Origin: Myrica gale
Lineage: Eukaryota > Streptophyta > Magnoliopsida > Fagales > Myricaceae
Direction of reading: 5' to 3'
DNA length: 64,000 bases
Assembly: GCA_963930655.1 (NCBI GenBank)
Contig: OZ005609.1
Location: 16,751,001-16,815,000, forward strand
Translations under genes and position numbers: made by a program
The notes under the pieces: model-generated
What the model was told of the DNA's origin: nothing
What the model saw: only the letters and a program-made list of their open reading frames with translations
Database searches by the model: none
Shown: piece by piece, positions 1-10,030 of the stretch
Position numbering within the stretch: the stretch's first letter is position 1
Layout of the letters: each line of letters opens with the position of its first letter

Positions 1-40
1 AGCTAATAAAACACAGATCTGAATATGGTTACACTACAAC

Positions 41-1215
41 AAAAAGAGTCTATAGTGACCAAAATCCTTTTGACCATATTGCGTTGGTCACAATAAACTA
101 GGTTGTAGTGACCAACAAATATTTCTCGACATCATATTGTTTGTGGTCACAAATTTTTTTCTAGTCAATGAGAATGGTCATAAATATTGGCAATATCTAC
201 CACTTTACTCTATTCTATTGTCCACTTTTGTAGTCTCAAATACTCTAACTTTTTTGTGACGACATTTAGCTAATTAACCACCATAAAATTGGTCAAACTT
301 GAATTTTATATTTCAACCAAAATTATCATCAAACAATTAGTAGCTTGATTACTTTCAATGACTACTAATTCTCTATAGTCAGAAGTGACTAAAAATAGAC
401 ATCCAATTGATTCTTTTTTTTGTCGGCATTTTTAAAAAGAGCCTATAGTGACCAAAATATTTTTGACCATATTGTGTTGGTCACCATAAACCAAGTTGTA
501 GTGACAAAAAAATATTCCTCGTCATCATGCTGTTTGTGGTCACGAAATTTTTTCTAGTCAATGAGTATGATCATAAAAAGTCACAATTTCCACCACTCTA
601 CTCTATTCTATTGTCCAATTTTGTAGTCTCAAATACTCGCTATTTTATGACGACATTTAGCTAACTATCCACCAAAAAATTGGTCAAAACTTGAATTTTA
701 TATTTCAACTAAAATTCACGTCAAACACATCGTAGCTTGATTACTTTCAATGACGACCGATTCTTCATAGACAAAAGTGACTAAAAGTAGACATTCAATG
801 AATTTTTTTTAGGCCTTATTAAAAAGAGCCTATAGTGACCAAAATCTTTTTGACCATATTGCGTTGGTTACCATAAACTGGGTCGCAGTGACCAAAAAAT
901 ATTTCTCATCATCATACTGCTTGTGGTCACGAAATTTTTTCTAGTCATTGAGAATGGTCATAAAAAGTCACAATTTCTACCACTTTAATCTATTCTATTG
1001 TCCAGTTTTGTAGTCTCAAATGTTCTGACTATTTTGTGACGACATATAACTAATTATCCACCAAAAAATTGGTCAAAACTTGAATTTTATATTTTAACCA
1101 AAATTCTCGTCAAACACTTCGTAGCTTGATTACTTTCAATGACACAGATTCTCCATAGTCACAAGTGACTCAAAATAGTTATTCAATGATTCTTTTTTTG
1201 GGTTGGCCTTATTAA
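41..1215. repeat. Three tandem ~395-bp units forming the CACTA left subterminal region
   Basis: The word AAAAAGAGYCTATAGTGACC begins at 41, 434 and 831, giving spacings of 393 and 397 bp. A fourth partial start is seen near 1,215. Each unit repeats the same succession of motifs: TTTTGACCATATTGYGTTGG, GTTGTAGTGAC-like, TTTGTGGTCAC, a CTAGTCA block and GTGACGACAT. The units differ by scattered substitutions, so the triplication is not recent. CACTA transposases bind multiple subterminal motifs; GTGACC is the obvious candidate word here. Confidence 0.75.
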
Positions 1216-1606
1216 AAAAGAGTGTAAATTAATTTTCTATGTACCTAATACTAAGTATTAAGATTTTTAAATACGGTTACAAATTACTAGTCATTTTAGG
1301 TACTAAGTACTTTTAACTACATACTAGGCAATATTATATGGTCTAAGTACTAAGTATTACTACTATCAATGCATGCTACAATATATATATATATTACAAC
1401 TACAAGCAAAGTAGTAATTAAAATAATCAACTATAGAACATTTGCTATTACTATTGTACTAACAAAGCAAATAATGGCTAAAAAGGGTCTTTTAGAGTAT
1501 AATAACAAAATGAATTTTATATCATGATATAAATATTTGACTATTAGAAGTAGAAAAAAGTAAATAAATAAAAGACAATTATTTGTATATCTAACACGAT
1601 GAGATT
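1216..1606. other. AT-rich spacer without recognised genes
   Basis: About 390 bp of AT-rich DNA with a short (TA)n run near 1,382-1,395 and repeated ACTAAGTA words. No supported coding potential is seen on either strand. It lies between the subterminal array and the nested hAT element. Confidence 0.6.
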
Positions 1607-2273
1607 ATTGAAGTCAGAGGCGGAGCGAGGGGGTGGCAAGCGTGGGCAGCTGCCACCCCTTGGTTTTATAAAAATCTTTATATATATTTATATATATGCA
1701 TTTTTCATATAAATTCCAACGTCTTTCTATACCAATTTTAATACATTTTCAAAATATATATATATAAATCTTTTATTTCTTTACTTTTTCATTGCAAAAT
1801 TCCATCTAATTTTGTCTCTCCTTAGTAAGAAACTCTATTACTTTTATATTTAAAAATTCATTCGATTTTTTTTTTATCTTATAGCTCCTTACTTTTCTAC
1901 AAACTCTCAAAAATTTGTAAATAAGTAACAGGTGAACAACTCAAATTTGCTGAATTGTTTTTTTAGGTTAATTTTGAAGCTATAATTTTGCTTGGTTGCT
2001 GGCTCATTCAGGTAATTTGTATCCTAAACCCTATTAGAAATTTACAAAATGCTCCACTAGATTGTTGGTTGATATTGGAAGGTGACCTCGTAGTGACAGT
2101 ACATAGTACAATACATGTATTTCAATATTTTTTATATTTTTTATCTTTAATTTTTTTATATTCTATCTATAAGACATTTTCTGTATTAAGTATGAAATTT
2201 TTTTGATATGTCATTTTGCCTTAAGAATTTGCCCCCCCTTCACTTGAGTTCTGGTTCCGCCACTTATTGAAGT
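1607..2273. mobile_element. Non-autonomous hAT-type element with 8-bp target-site duplication
   Basis: The direct repeat ATTGAAGT occurs at 1607-1614 and 2266-2273. The enclosed 651 bp begins CAGAGGCGGAGC and ends GGTTCCGCCACTT; its reverse complement starts AAGTGGCGGAAC, so the ends form an imperfect 12-bp inverted repeat of the hAT type (CAG-GGCGGA). An 8-bp TSD is the hAT hallmark. No transposase is present. A 72-aa ORF inside has no recognisable domain. A second element with related ends occurs in intron 5 of the zinc-finger gene (46,727-47,316). Confidence 0.75.
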
Positions 2274-2460
2274 AGCATAATACATCATACAAGTGAGAGG
2301 GAAATTTTCCTTTAGCGCCAAGTCCCATTTTTCGCTTCCCACTACTTAGGTAAAAAAAACCCCTCTTCTCTCTCTCTCTCTATCCGGAGGGGCATTTATT
2401 CCGGTTGGATCCTTTGGGAGTTATCGGATGTCTTAAGAGCGATTTCTCTAAAGGAAGAAG

Positions 2461-3690
2461 GATGGGATTAGAGTCGGTTGGGGTTGGGTTCGTTGAAATG
2501 GAAGAGGACCTTGATGCTCAGTTCGTCAATATGCTTGGCAGGTCGGTTCGTTCGCTGATTGGTTGATTGAATCGAGTTTGTATTTCCTTCTGTTATGCGT
2601 GTGAACAAGGGCTGGTGGAATCAATGCAGGAGGCATTGGGCGAGGTCAGTTTCTGTTTCGATAGAGATGAAGGCATGAATCCAAAGAAGAAGGAGAGAAT
2701 CGATGGTGATAACGATGTTCTCGGATCGAGTATGTTTACCTTTCTTTCAATTTATTTTAGCCTTTTGGTATATTTAAGGTGTAATGTTTGGATTGGTTGC
2801 TGAGAGACGATGGGAGAATGGGCATAAAAGAAAGAAGATTCTTAGGTATTTTCCATTTTCATGTTGTCTATTGCTGTTCAATTAAGTAAATTTTTTTATT
2901 AGAGGGATTCTGTGCAAAATTTTGACTACAATTGCTTCTAAAATGGAGAAATCTTTTGGTTCTAATTCTTGATTTGTTTTCTTGTACACTGATAATGTGA
3001 GCAATTAAAAGGAGGTAGGGCCTCCGAGAAAGTTGTTGTAAATGAACGAAAATAAATTAATTTAGATTCACCTTGACTGTACTAAATCACCAACTAAATT
3101 AATTGAAGTGTTACTTCAAGTGAGGCATGTAAGTACGAGCGTCACTGTATGTAGGGAGCAGATATTGGAGTACATAGATGAAAACCAGAGGCTATAACTT
3201 TTTTAATGTTGACTCTATGGTTTCTAATTTTTTCCACTGCAGTATCACTGGTAGGGTGATCTTTTTGCTTCAATTTTACATGTTATATCAAGCACTGCCA
3301 CGTGCATTCTCTGAAAAATGTTAGAAAAATTAGATCTGCTATAAAAAAACATTGTCTTTATAGCTACTATTGAAAAAAAATGAACAATTGTGTATGCTTA
3401 GAATTGGTATGAAAATGGTGTATTCTCATACTTCAATTGATTGCCCAATCCTAATTGGGTTTCTCTATTAGTTGGTGGATGTTGGAAAAGAGGCTGATAA
3501 AATATTTATGCCTTGTGGTCACGACTTTTGCTTGAAGTGCTTCCAAAAATGGATTGGACAGGGCAAGCGCACTTGTGCAAATTGTTGTAACAAAATCCAG
3601 GCTAATATGACAAGTCAACCTCTGAGCACTTGTCATTGCCAATCGATTGGTAAGGATGTCGAAATCCAATGCTCTAGGGGCCTTGGAACA
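2461..3690 (+). pseudogene. Captured fragment resembling an ORTH/VIM (SRA-RING) E3 ubiquitin ligase
   Basis: Around 3,505-3,600 the translation contains CGHDFCLKCFQKW followed by IGQGKRTCANCC, very close to the first RING finger of ORTH/VIM proteins as I remember it (CGHN-CLKCF-KW-GQGKRTC). About 760 bp upstream (2,567-2,745) an ORF has NPKKKERIDGDNDVLG, resembling the lysine-rich linker and -NDVL- that precede this RING. Downstream, another frame reads SALVIANRL near 3,627-3,655, matching the SALVTAIR segment that follows the RING. The two blocks look like exon pieces separated by an intron-like gap. PHD, SRA and second RING domains are not seen, a frame change follows the RING, and the first RING cysteine pair is absent. 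It lies between CACTA subterminal regions, so I infer gene-fragment capture. ORTH/VIM proteins bind methylated DNA and maintain CG methylation. Confidence 0.55.
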
Positions 3691-4680
3691 AATGCTATGT
3701 TTTATTAACTCTTTCTTTGTGTTCAATGCTCTGATTGATGATATTATCTAAACATTATCTTTGTTTCTGTATTTCTCTTGAAGGTGCTTGAATAGAACGA
3801 AGAAAAAATTGCTTCTGGAACTTTGCTTCGAACTTTGTTTATAGGATTAAGTTTTGGTGATGGTATAGTCTACAAGGAAAATTTCAATTATGTAATTCTT
3901 TTTGAAGTTTCAAATTTGCAAATTTATGTGTCGTGGGTGTATTATTGCAGTGTGCTCTGTGTCACTAAGACAACAATTACAATATGTAGGAAAGAAGCTT
4001 GTTGGAGCTCAACATTATTACAAAGACGGTTTTGTTAATAAAAGGTACTCTCTCCATGTGTTACATAATTTGCTTTCTTCCAAAGATTTTCTGCTTTGTT
4101 GTTAGCATGCCTATCAGATGTCAAAGAATAGAAAATATTCAGTGTCCATTGGAAGATAGACTTTGAAAGCAATGAGAGCCCTATTTTGCATGCTCCTACA
4201 TTGAAAGGTACTCATTTGGACATAAAAGTATTCATGGGCGAGCTACTTATCAAAAAAAAGTATTCATGGGCGAGCCCACTAGAGGATAGACTTTGACAAC
4301 AATGAGAGCAACATGAGGAGGCACAAAGAAAAATGCTATTGCAACTTCAGCATATCTTGGTATAGGTTTCACAAAGAGGTTGATAGGGTTTTATTGCTAG
4401 TTGTAAGGTTTCTTTAATTTTAATTTTGTTAGTGGTTTTGGACTTACATAGACCTTTGTACATTTTTTATATTTTGGATTTATGTAGAATATTGATACTT
4501 TTTTCTAGGTTTTTGATTTGTGTAAAACTTTGCTATTTTGCATTGTTTTTGTGTATTTAGAATATTTTCATATTTAAAGAGAGCCAATGTTGGTAGTGCG
4601 ATATCTTATTATGGGGTATAAATTGTGCAATAATTTGGATTTTTGCAAATATGAATCAATTTCTACGTATAGATAGTATG
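3691..4680. other. CACTA interior without a supportable gene
   Basis: AT-rich interior sequence. Two overlapping short ORFs (3,823-4,038 and 3,902-4,105) have no recognisable domain and use frames that give no coherent protein. They could be degraded remainder of the captured gene fragment, but I cannot place them in the ORTH/VIM protein. A LINE micro-insertion lies at 4,243-4,255. Confidence 0.5.
4224..4274 (+). mobile_element. LINE micro-insertion: 13-17 nt of LINE tail between 19-bp TSDs
   Basis: AAAAGTATTCATGGGCGAG is present twice, at 4224-4242 and 4256-4274, without mismatch. Between the copies lies only CTACTTATCAAAA, whose A run merges into the second repeat. The string ACTTATCAAAAAAAA is exactly the 3' terminus of the LINE family in the zinc-finger gene introns (ends at 37,830 and 48,865). 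The simplest reading is target-primed reverse transcription that copied the poly(A) tail plus about 9 nt and then stopped. Confidence 0.75.
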
Positions 4681-5290
4681 GTAGAAAATCAATCATTGTA
4701 GACCAGAACATACAGTCGTCATCAAGAGTCATACAACGACCATTTCATTTTTATAACTAAATTGAACTTTTTGAAAAATAATAAATAGTCATAATCGTAC
4801 TCGTGTGACTATTTAGAAAATCATCGAAAAAAGATTTATAAGCACTAAATGAACAGAGTCATCAATGTTTTTAAATGACGAAACAGTAGTGGTCATGACA
4901 ATATTGTTAGTAACCATTTAAAAATTGTCATGTGAAATTAAAATAGAACAAGATTAGTCAACTGTTAATAGTGACCACATAAGACAACTGGACTGAACGT
5001 TGTTAGTAATGACCATATGATGCTAGTGGCTACTATTTACATAATGACAAGGAAAAAAACATATAAGAGTGATCATTTAAAACAAGTGGACAAAACATTG
5101 TTTGGGGTGACCAAATTTACATCGTGGCAACTATTCACATATGGACGACATTAGCTCTAAAAAAGATGTCTAATGACAAAAGATTCTGTTATTTAGGTGA
5201 CCACTTTCTTCGTGAGAAATCAAGCAAATACTGACGCAGTCATTTCGGGTCCATACAAACTTCTCTAGACGGAGAAAAAATGACAAACGT
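4680..5290. repeat. Likely right subterminal region of the CACTA element
   Basis: Short words such as GTGACCA, TGACCAT, GTGGTCATGAC and AGTGGACAA recur in both orientations here, echoing the GTGACC-rich left array but without its 395-bp unit. The region ends abruptly where LINE coding similarity starts near 5,290-5,310. Assignment to the same CACTA element rests on motif type and position, not on a visible terminus. Confidence 0.45.
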
Positions 5291-5484
5291 TTGACCACTA
5301 AATTTGGTCCACAAGAGCATGACCAGACTTACCATATGCAGCACCAACAGTCGATTGTCTCTGGCGAATGTTGTATAAGTGGGCCCAGTTCACATAGGCT
5401 TAGTATTCGGGAACCCCCCATTGTTCTGGAGCCTTCTCTTCTCTACCAGAAGGTCTCTTTAGAGGCCCATAACTTTCCCCCCTC

Positions 5485-5949
5485 ATGATCCAAAAACAAA
5501 TAGAGGCCCATGCGCCAGGAATCCCTCACAAGAACAAAGGGGTGGTCATTCATGAATTGACGGATGAGGAAGAACACGCAGCTTGGGTAGACTCAGAAAG
5601 CCGTCTCCAAGCTCTTGAAACACCCTTTTTGACAAAGTTAGAATCTGGGTCACCGAATCCAACTTCTGTGGTGTTGGGTGTCAAACGCCGTTTGGATTAT
5701 GGGGAGGAGCCGCACACTCTTTCAAACTCAACTGGGATCATTTATTGTGGTCCCTCACGAGACTCGGATGCGGAGCAGCTCTCAGAGGCGGATTTGCCTT
5801 TGGCAAGGTGGAAGAAAATTGCTAAAAGGAGTGATACGTTCTCTGACCGTTACTCTCCGACACAGAGCACTTCCAAGGAGGCTATGGATATTGATACAGT
5901 CCCAAGGGCTGAGGAGGCGGGCCTTATCACGCCTCCAACCCAGCCATGA
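5485..5949 (+). pseudogene. LINE ORF1, C-terminal part
   Basis: A 154-aa open stretch, rich in charged residues and serine/proline (for example KNKGVVIHELTDEEE near its start), ends four bases into the endonuclease ORF, which starts at 5,946 (ATGA-type overlap). This is the position and style of the low-complexity C-terminal tail of plant LINE ORF1 proteins, which coat the element RNA. The expected N-terminal RNA-binding domain and zinc knuckle are not present. The preceding 5,291-5,488 stretch in another frame may be an extension of the same tail. Identification rests on position rather than on a conserved domain. Confidence 0.5.
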
Positions 5950-6690
5950 TTTATATGTTTTGGAATTTCTGGGGTCTTGCCTGTGCCCCGGCAATTCGAG
6001 CTCTACGGGCACTTATAAGGCAGTGTAATCTGGACTGCCTTTGCCTTGCGGAGACGAAAATGCGACATGCTAAAGGGATTCTTCATAATCTGGGCTTTCC
6101 AAATAGCCTTGACTCTCCAGCTCTTGGGTTGAGTGGCGGTATTATCTTTGCCTAGAGACCGGGGGTAATATTTGATGTGCATCTTTACAGTCGCCATATG
6201 ATCAGTGTACGTTTTCGATCAGATCCTATTTATAAACCTTGGATTTTGTCTTTCATACATTGCCCGACGGACTGGAGAAGTAAAGAGCAATTTTGGGATC
6301 AGCTGCTTGATATGGGAACTTCAATCCAGGAGCCGTGGCTAGTTCTTGGGGATTTTAATGCCATATCCAATAGTGCCGAAAAACAGGGGGGTTGACCCTA
6401 TGCTAGTTCCTCCAGAGACTGTTTATATCAACTATCTTTGCGCCATGGCCTGGTTGATATTGGCTATACTGGGAATCCTTATACTTGGTGCAACGGGCGA
6501 AAGGGATATCAGCAGATTAGAGAATGACTCGATCGAGGGATAGCTACTGTTGAATGGAGGACACTTTTCCCAAATGCTTCTCTGCGCCATATGCCCCGGG
6601 AAGCTTCAGACCATGCCCCGGTTGTCTTGAATACGAATGGGCTTTATAAGGGCGGTCCTAAGCCCTTTCGTTTCGAGAATTTCTAGACTA
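5946..6690 (+). pseudogene. LINE ORF2 endonuclease domain, degraded
   Basis: The start MIYMFWNFWGLACAPAIRAL fits the plant LINE endonuclease opening (WN-RGLG-P-A-R-L). It is followed by LAETKM, the strand carrying the metal-binding glutamate, then GGI (substrate-loop region), LVLGDFNAI (the GDFN catalytic motif) at about 6,341-6,367, and SDHAPV at about 6,610-6,626, which holds the catalytic histidine. This domain nicks the target DNA to prime reverse transcription. The reading is interrupted by in-frame stops near 6,153, 6,393 and 6,531 and by at least one frame change, so no active enzyme can be made. Confidence 0.8.
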
Positions 6691-6710
6691 GAGCGCATTC
6701 GAGTTGGGCG

Positions 6711-7307
6711 ATGGTTCTTTCAGCTTGGAATAAGCCACAGCTAGGCTCTCCAGCTCACCAATTGATTTGGAAAATAAAATCTACTAAGCAAGCTTTGAAG
6801 CAGTGGAATAGAGATGATTATGGCCATATTCAGACAAAAATATCTCAGTTACGCCAACAACTAGAAGAGTTCCAACATATGCCACAATCTGAGATTCAAT
6901 TTGATGCAGAGCATTCTATTCGTATTCAACTCAAAGAGGAAATGCGCCGCGAAGAGCTTTTATGGAGACAAAAGTCTCGTATCACGTGGCTAACTACTAA
7001 GGATCTTAATACTAAACATTTCCATACTTCAACGGTGATACGACGGCGTCGGAATTGTATTGAGAATATTCAAACCTCTTTGGGTCGACGGAAACATACC
7101 CGAAAGGAGATTGGTGATTTGTTTCTTCAGCATTTTCGTGATATTTATAGATCCTCAAATCCTGATCTTGCTTTGGGCATTGAAGAGGTGATCCATCCCA
7201 CCATATCAGCTACCGACAATGATATATTGTGTGCTGTCCCATCTGCTGAGGAAATTTATCAAGCGGTGAAGAGCATTGGAGCAAGTCCCCGGGACCCGAT
7301 GGGATGA
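6711..7307 (+). pseudogene. LINE ORF2 linker between endonuclease and reverse transcriptase
   Basis: The 198-aa open stretch contains the glutamine/arginine-rich coiled segment typical of plant LINEs (SRITWLTTKDLNTKHFH, then RRRRNCIENIQ). It ends with a degenerate form of the conserved KAPGPDGM box, read here as GASPRDPMG. The reading frame then changes: the reverse transcriptase continues from 7,304 in another frame, so a one-base shift separates them. In an intact element the two would be one protein. Confidence 0.75.
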
Positions 7308-10030
7308 TAACCCATTTCTATCAGCACTACTGGGCCATAATTCGTGTGGATGTCATCAATATGGTGCAAGCTTTTTTCAGATCGGGCGCTCTCTCTACTG
7401 AGCTTAATCAAACATTCATCACGCTGATCCCAAAAATCACAACCCCGACGCTAGTAAGCCATTTTCGACCCATAAGTCTCTGCAACGTAGCTTACAAAAT
7501 TATTTCCAAACTAATGACTTGCAGATTGAAGTTGGTCATGCACAAACTTATTTCTGTTTCCCAAACAGCTTTTGTACCGGGTAGATTGATCCAAGAAAAC
7601 TCGATCATCGCTCAGGAGATTCTGCACACTATGAAATTTAAGCGGGGTCGTAAAGGGTTGGCTGCCATTAAACTCGATATGGAAAAAGCCTATGATCGGC
7701 TTGAATGGAAATTTATCCTTCACATTCTCAAATGCTTCGGTTTTGCGCCGCATTGGATTCGTATGGTTGAACAGTGCATATCAACTGTTTCTTTTTCGCT
7801 ACTCCTCAACGGTAGTTCCTTTGGATATTTTCGGCCGGAAAGGGGTTTGAGGCAAGGCGACCCGCTCTCCCCCTTCCTTTTCATTATGGCTGCAGAAGTG
7901 TTATCGCGGTTGCTTCAGCGTGCTGAAGATTTTGGGGTGCTTCATGGTATAAAGGTTGCACGGTCTGCTCCTCCTATCTCACACTTAATGTTTGCTGATG
8001 ATCTCCTTATTTTTTGTCATGCAAATGGTCGAGAAGCAATGGAGATTCATGCTATTTTAGAGCGATATGCAAGGTGGTCTGGCCAACTGGTCAGTATTTC
8101 AAAATCTACCATCTGGTGTAGCCGCAATACTCACCCTGAAATTATTGCCTCCATGCAATCTATCCTCAAGCTTAAAACCATGCCCTTTTCAAGCAAGTAC
8201 ATGGGGTTACCCCTTTTTATTGGCAGATCCAAAAAAGCAGCTTTTAAGGAAGTGAAAGAAAAGGTGCTGCAAAAAATTGAGGCATGGAAGACTAGAACTT
8301 TATCTCAAGCTGGTCGTACTACAATGATTAAGGCGGTTGCTCTTGCTCTTCCGCAATATTGTATGACCACTTTTCTACTTCCAAAGGGATGGTGTGAAGG
8401 CATTGACCGGCTGCTAAAAGACTTTTGGTGGGGCTTCCCCCAAAGCAAAACTAGAAACTTCACACCCAAGGCATGGGATCTGCTGTGTTTACCTAAATTT
8501 AAAGGAGGATTAGGGTTTCGGCGCACTCATGAGATCAATAAAGCTCTTATTGCAAAAATGGCTTGGTGTATTCACACTCGTCCCCAAAGCCTTTGGGTTC
8601 AAATTTTAAAAGCAAAGTATTTCCCGACAGCTACTTTTCTAGAGGCTGTTCGGAAAGCCAATTCTTCATGGGAGTGGAAAGGGATAATCCATACCAGGCC
8701 AATTATTGAAGAGGGATGGTGTATACTGCCAGGTTGTGGAGATGCTGATATACGTAGAGATCCTTGGCTACCTACTCATCCCAAGAAAAGACCGGATTGG
8801 CGGAGGGAAGGCCTTGATAATCCTCACCTTCAAGTGGTTGCTGACCTTGTGGACCCCAATAGTGGTCTATGGGATCAGAATCTGGTTTATGCTTCCTTTG
8901 TACCGCAGTCAGCTCATCTTATTCTTCAGCACCCAACTCCACGCCCTGATGGCCACGATCGAATAATATGGCATGCAGATCCTAGGGGTGTCTTCTCTAT
9001 CAAATCTGTGATAAGTGGTGAACAGATGAAGCGGTGTCCTCCTTCCCTTCAACTCGGCAGTCGACTATGGAAAGCACTCTGGAAAGTTGACATGCAGGAT
9101 AGGCTGAAGTTAATTTTGTGGAAGGTGGCTTCCAATGCTTTGCCTTTGCGTGGGATGTTTTTGCAGGATACTACTCCATCTCTGGCCGAATGGGCTCAGT
9201 GTCCTCTTTGTGCTAATAGCATGGAAACTCCTTTGCACTTATTTACACAGTGCTATTTGGCTAGATTTCTTTGGCAACATTCTCCTCGACCTTTGAATAT
9301 CACCAGAATCCCTTTGACTTCGATGGCTCAGCTTGTGGAATTTATCATCCTTGAGAAGGGAGGCATTGCTCTACAACAAAGGGAACATCGAGCTTTGATC
9401 ATAAATGCTGCCATTATCATTGATACGTTATGGCAAGCTAGAAATGATGTTGTTCATAGCGGCAAGGCAGTGGCCCCTCATAATCTTGTGAAATCAGTAA
9501 CTTCAAGGGTACATGATCATTTAGTGGCTTGGGCTGAAATGGATATGGTGGGTAATAAGATTTGGAAACCCCCTGACCCGGGATGGTTGAAGGTTAATAC
9601 TGATGTTGCAGTGCGCGGAAATGGGTCCTTCATAGCTATGTCCTGTAGGGACAGTTCAAGTTCCCTCTGTGCAGTGTACATGGAACGAATCGATGCTATG
9701 GACCCTTTGCTTGGTGAAGCAATAGCAGTTACGATTGCAATGACTCAGGCCTCACGTCTTGGCTGGCAGAAAGTTCAGTTTGAATGTGATTCGCTTTTAC
9801 TTGTAAATGAGATTACTTCCGCTCCGGAGCCTCCCCTGTGGAACATCTCGACTCAAGTTCAGTTCATTTTGTCTCAGCTAAGACAATTCCCTGAATGGAA
9901 GCTTAGCTGGATCCCTCGCAAGTCAAACAAACTGGCACACCTCCTAGCGAAGTGGGCTGCCAGAACCTCCTCTACGGGGCTTATTCCAGTGACTTCTATT
10001 CCCTCTTCCATTTTATGTTGTGATCTGTAA
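7304..10030 (+). CDS. LINE reverse transcriptase, zf-RVT and RNase H (long open frame)
   Basis: A 908-aa uninterrupted frame. The RT fingers and palm show HFRPISLCNVAYKI (about residues 46-60), FVPGRLI, KLDMEKAYDRLEW (about 123-135, motif A aspartate), [13 protein letters not shown] (about 182-194) and FADD (230-233, the catalytic pair). A zinc-knuckle region around 590-660 includes CPLC and HLFTQC. The C-terminal 150 residues are an RNase H-like fold: VNTDVAVRGNG, LGEAIAV, FECDS and a final PRKSNKLAHLLAKWA. The ATG at 7,304 is probably not a natural start, because the domain continues from the preceding frame. An RT frame kept open over 2.7 kb beside a broken endonuclease suggests a fairly young copy. 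Confidence 0.85.
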   Translation: MITHFYQHYWAIIRVDVINMVQAFFRSGALSTELNQTFITLIPKITTPTLVSHFRPISLCNVAYKIISKLMTCRLKLVMHKLISVSQTAFVPGRLIQENSIIAQEILHTMKFKRGRKGLAAIKLDMEKAYDRLEWKFILHILKCFGFAPHWIRMVEQCISTVSFSLLLNGSSFGYFRPERGLRQGDPLSPFLFIMAAEVLSRLLQRAEDFGVLHGIKVARSAPPISHLMFADDLLIFCHANGREAMEIHAILERYARWSGQLVSISKSTIWCSRNTHPEIIASMQSILKLKTMPFSSKYMGLPLFIGRSKKAAFKEVKEKVLQKIEAWKTRTLSQAGRTTMIKAVALALPQYCMTTFLLPKGWCEGIDRLLKDFWWGFPQSKTRNFTPKAWDLLCLPKFKGGLGFRRTHEINKALIAKMAWCIHTRPQSLWVQILKAKYFPTATFLEAVRKANSSWEWKGIIHTRPIIEEGWCILPGCGDADIRRDPWLPTHPKKRPDWRREGLDNPHLQVVADLVDPNSGLWDQNLVYASFVPQSAHLILQHPTPRPDGHDRIIWHADPRGVFSIKSVISGEQMKRCPPSLQLGSRLWKALWKVDMQDRLKLILWKVASNALPLRGMFLQDTTPSLAEWAQCPLCANSMETPLHLFTQCYLARFLWQHSPRPLNITRIPLTSMAQLVEFIILEKGGIALQQREHRALIINAAIIIDTLWQARNDVVHSGKAVAPHNLVKSVTSRVHDHLVAWAEMDMVGNKIWKPPDPGWLKVNTDVAVRGNGSFIAMSCRDSSSSLCAVYMERIDAMDPLLGEAIAVTIAMTQASRLGWQKVQFECDSLLLVNEITSAPEPPLWNISTQVQFILSQLRQFPEWKLSWIPRKSNKLAHLLAKWAARTSSTGLIPVTSIPSSILCCDL

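Larger units (their letters stand above)
32..5290. mobile_element. CACTA (En/Spm-type) DNA transposon, left end plus likely right subterminal region
   Basis: The left end reads CACTACAACAAAAAGAG at 32-48, the standard plant CACTA terminus, preceded by TTA (29-31), which would be the left half of a 3-bp target duplication. Just inside lies a dense array of GTGACC/GGTCAC words, as expected of CACTA subterminal regions; similar words recur at about 4,680-5,290. Between them I see no transposase, so this copy looks non-autonomous. It carries a nested hAT element (1,615-2,265), a broken RING-type gene fragment (about 2,461-3,690) and a LINE micro-insertion (4,243-4,255). No right terminus ending in TTGTAGTG was found; the sequence passes directly into LINE sequence near 5,290. 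The right boundary is therefore inferred. Confidence 0.55.

Noticed and set aside
41-1215. CRISPR-like repeat array
   Set aside because: Units are ~395 bp, directly tandem and diverged, without spacers of constant size, in a plant nuclear context; it is a CACTA subterminal array.
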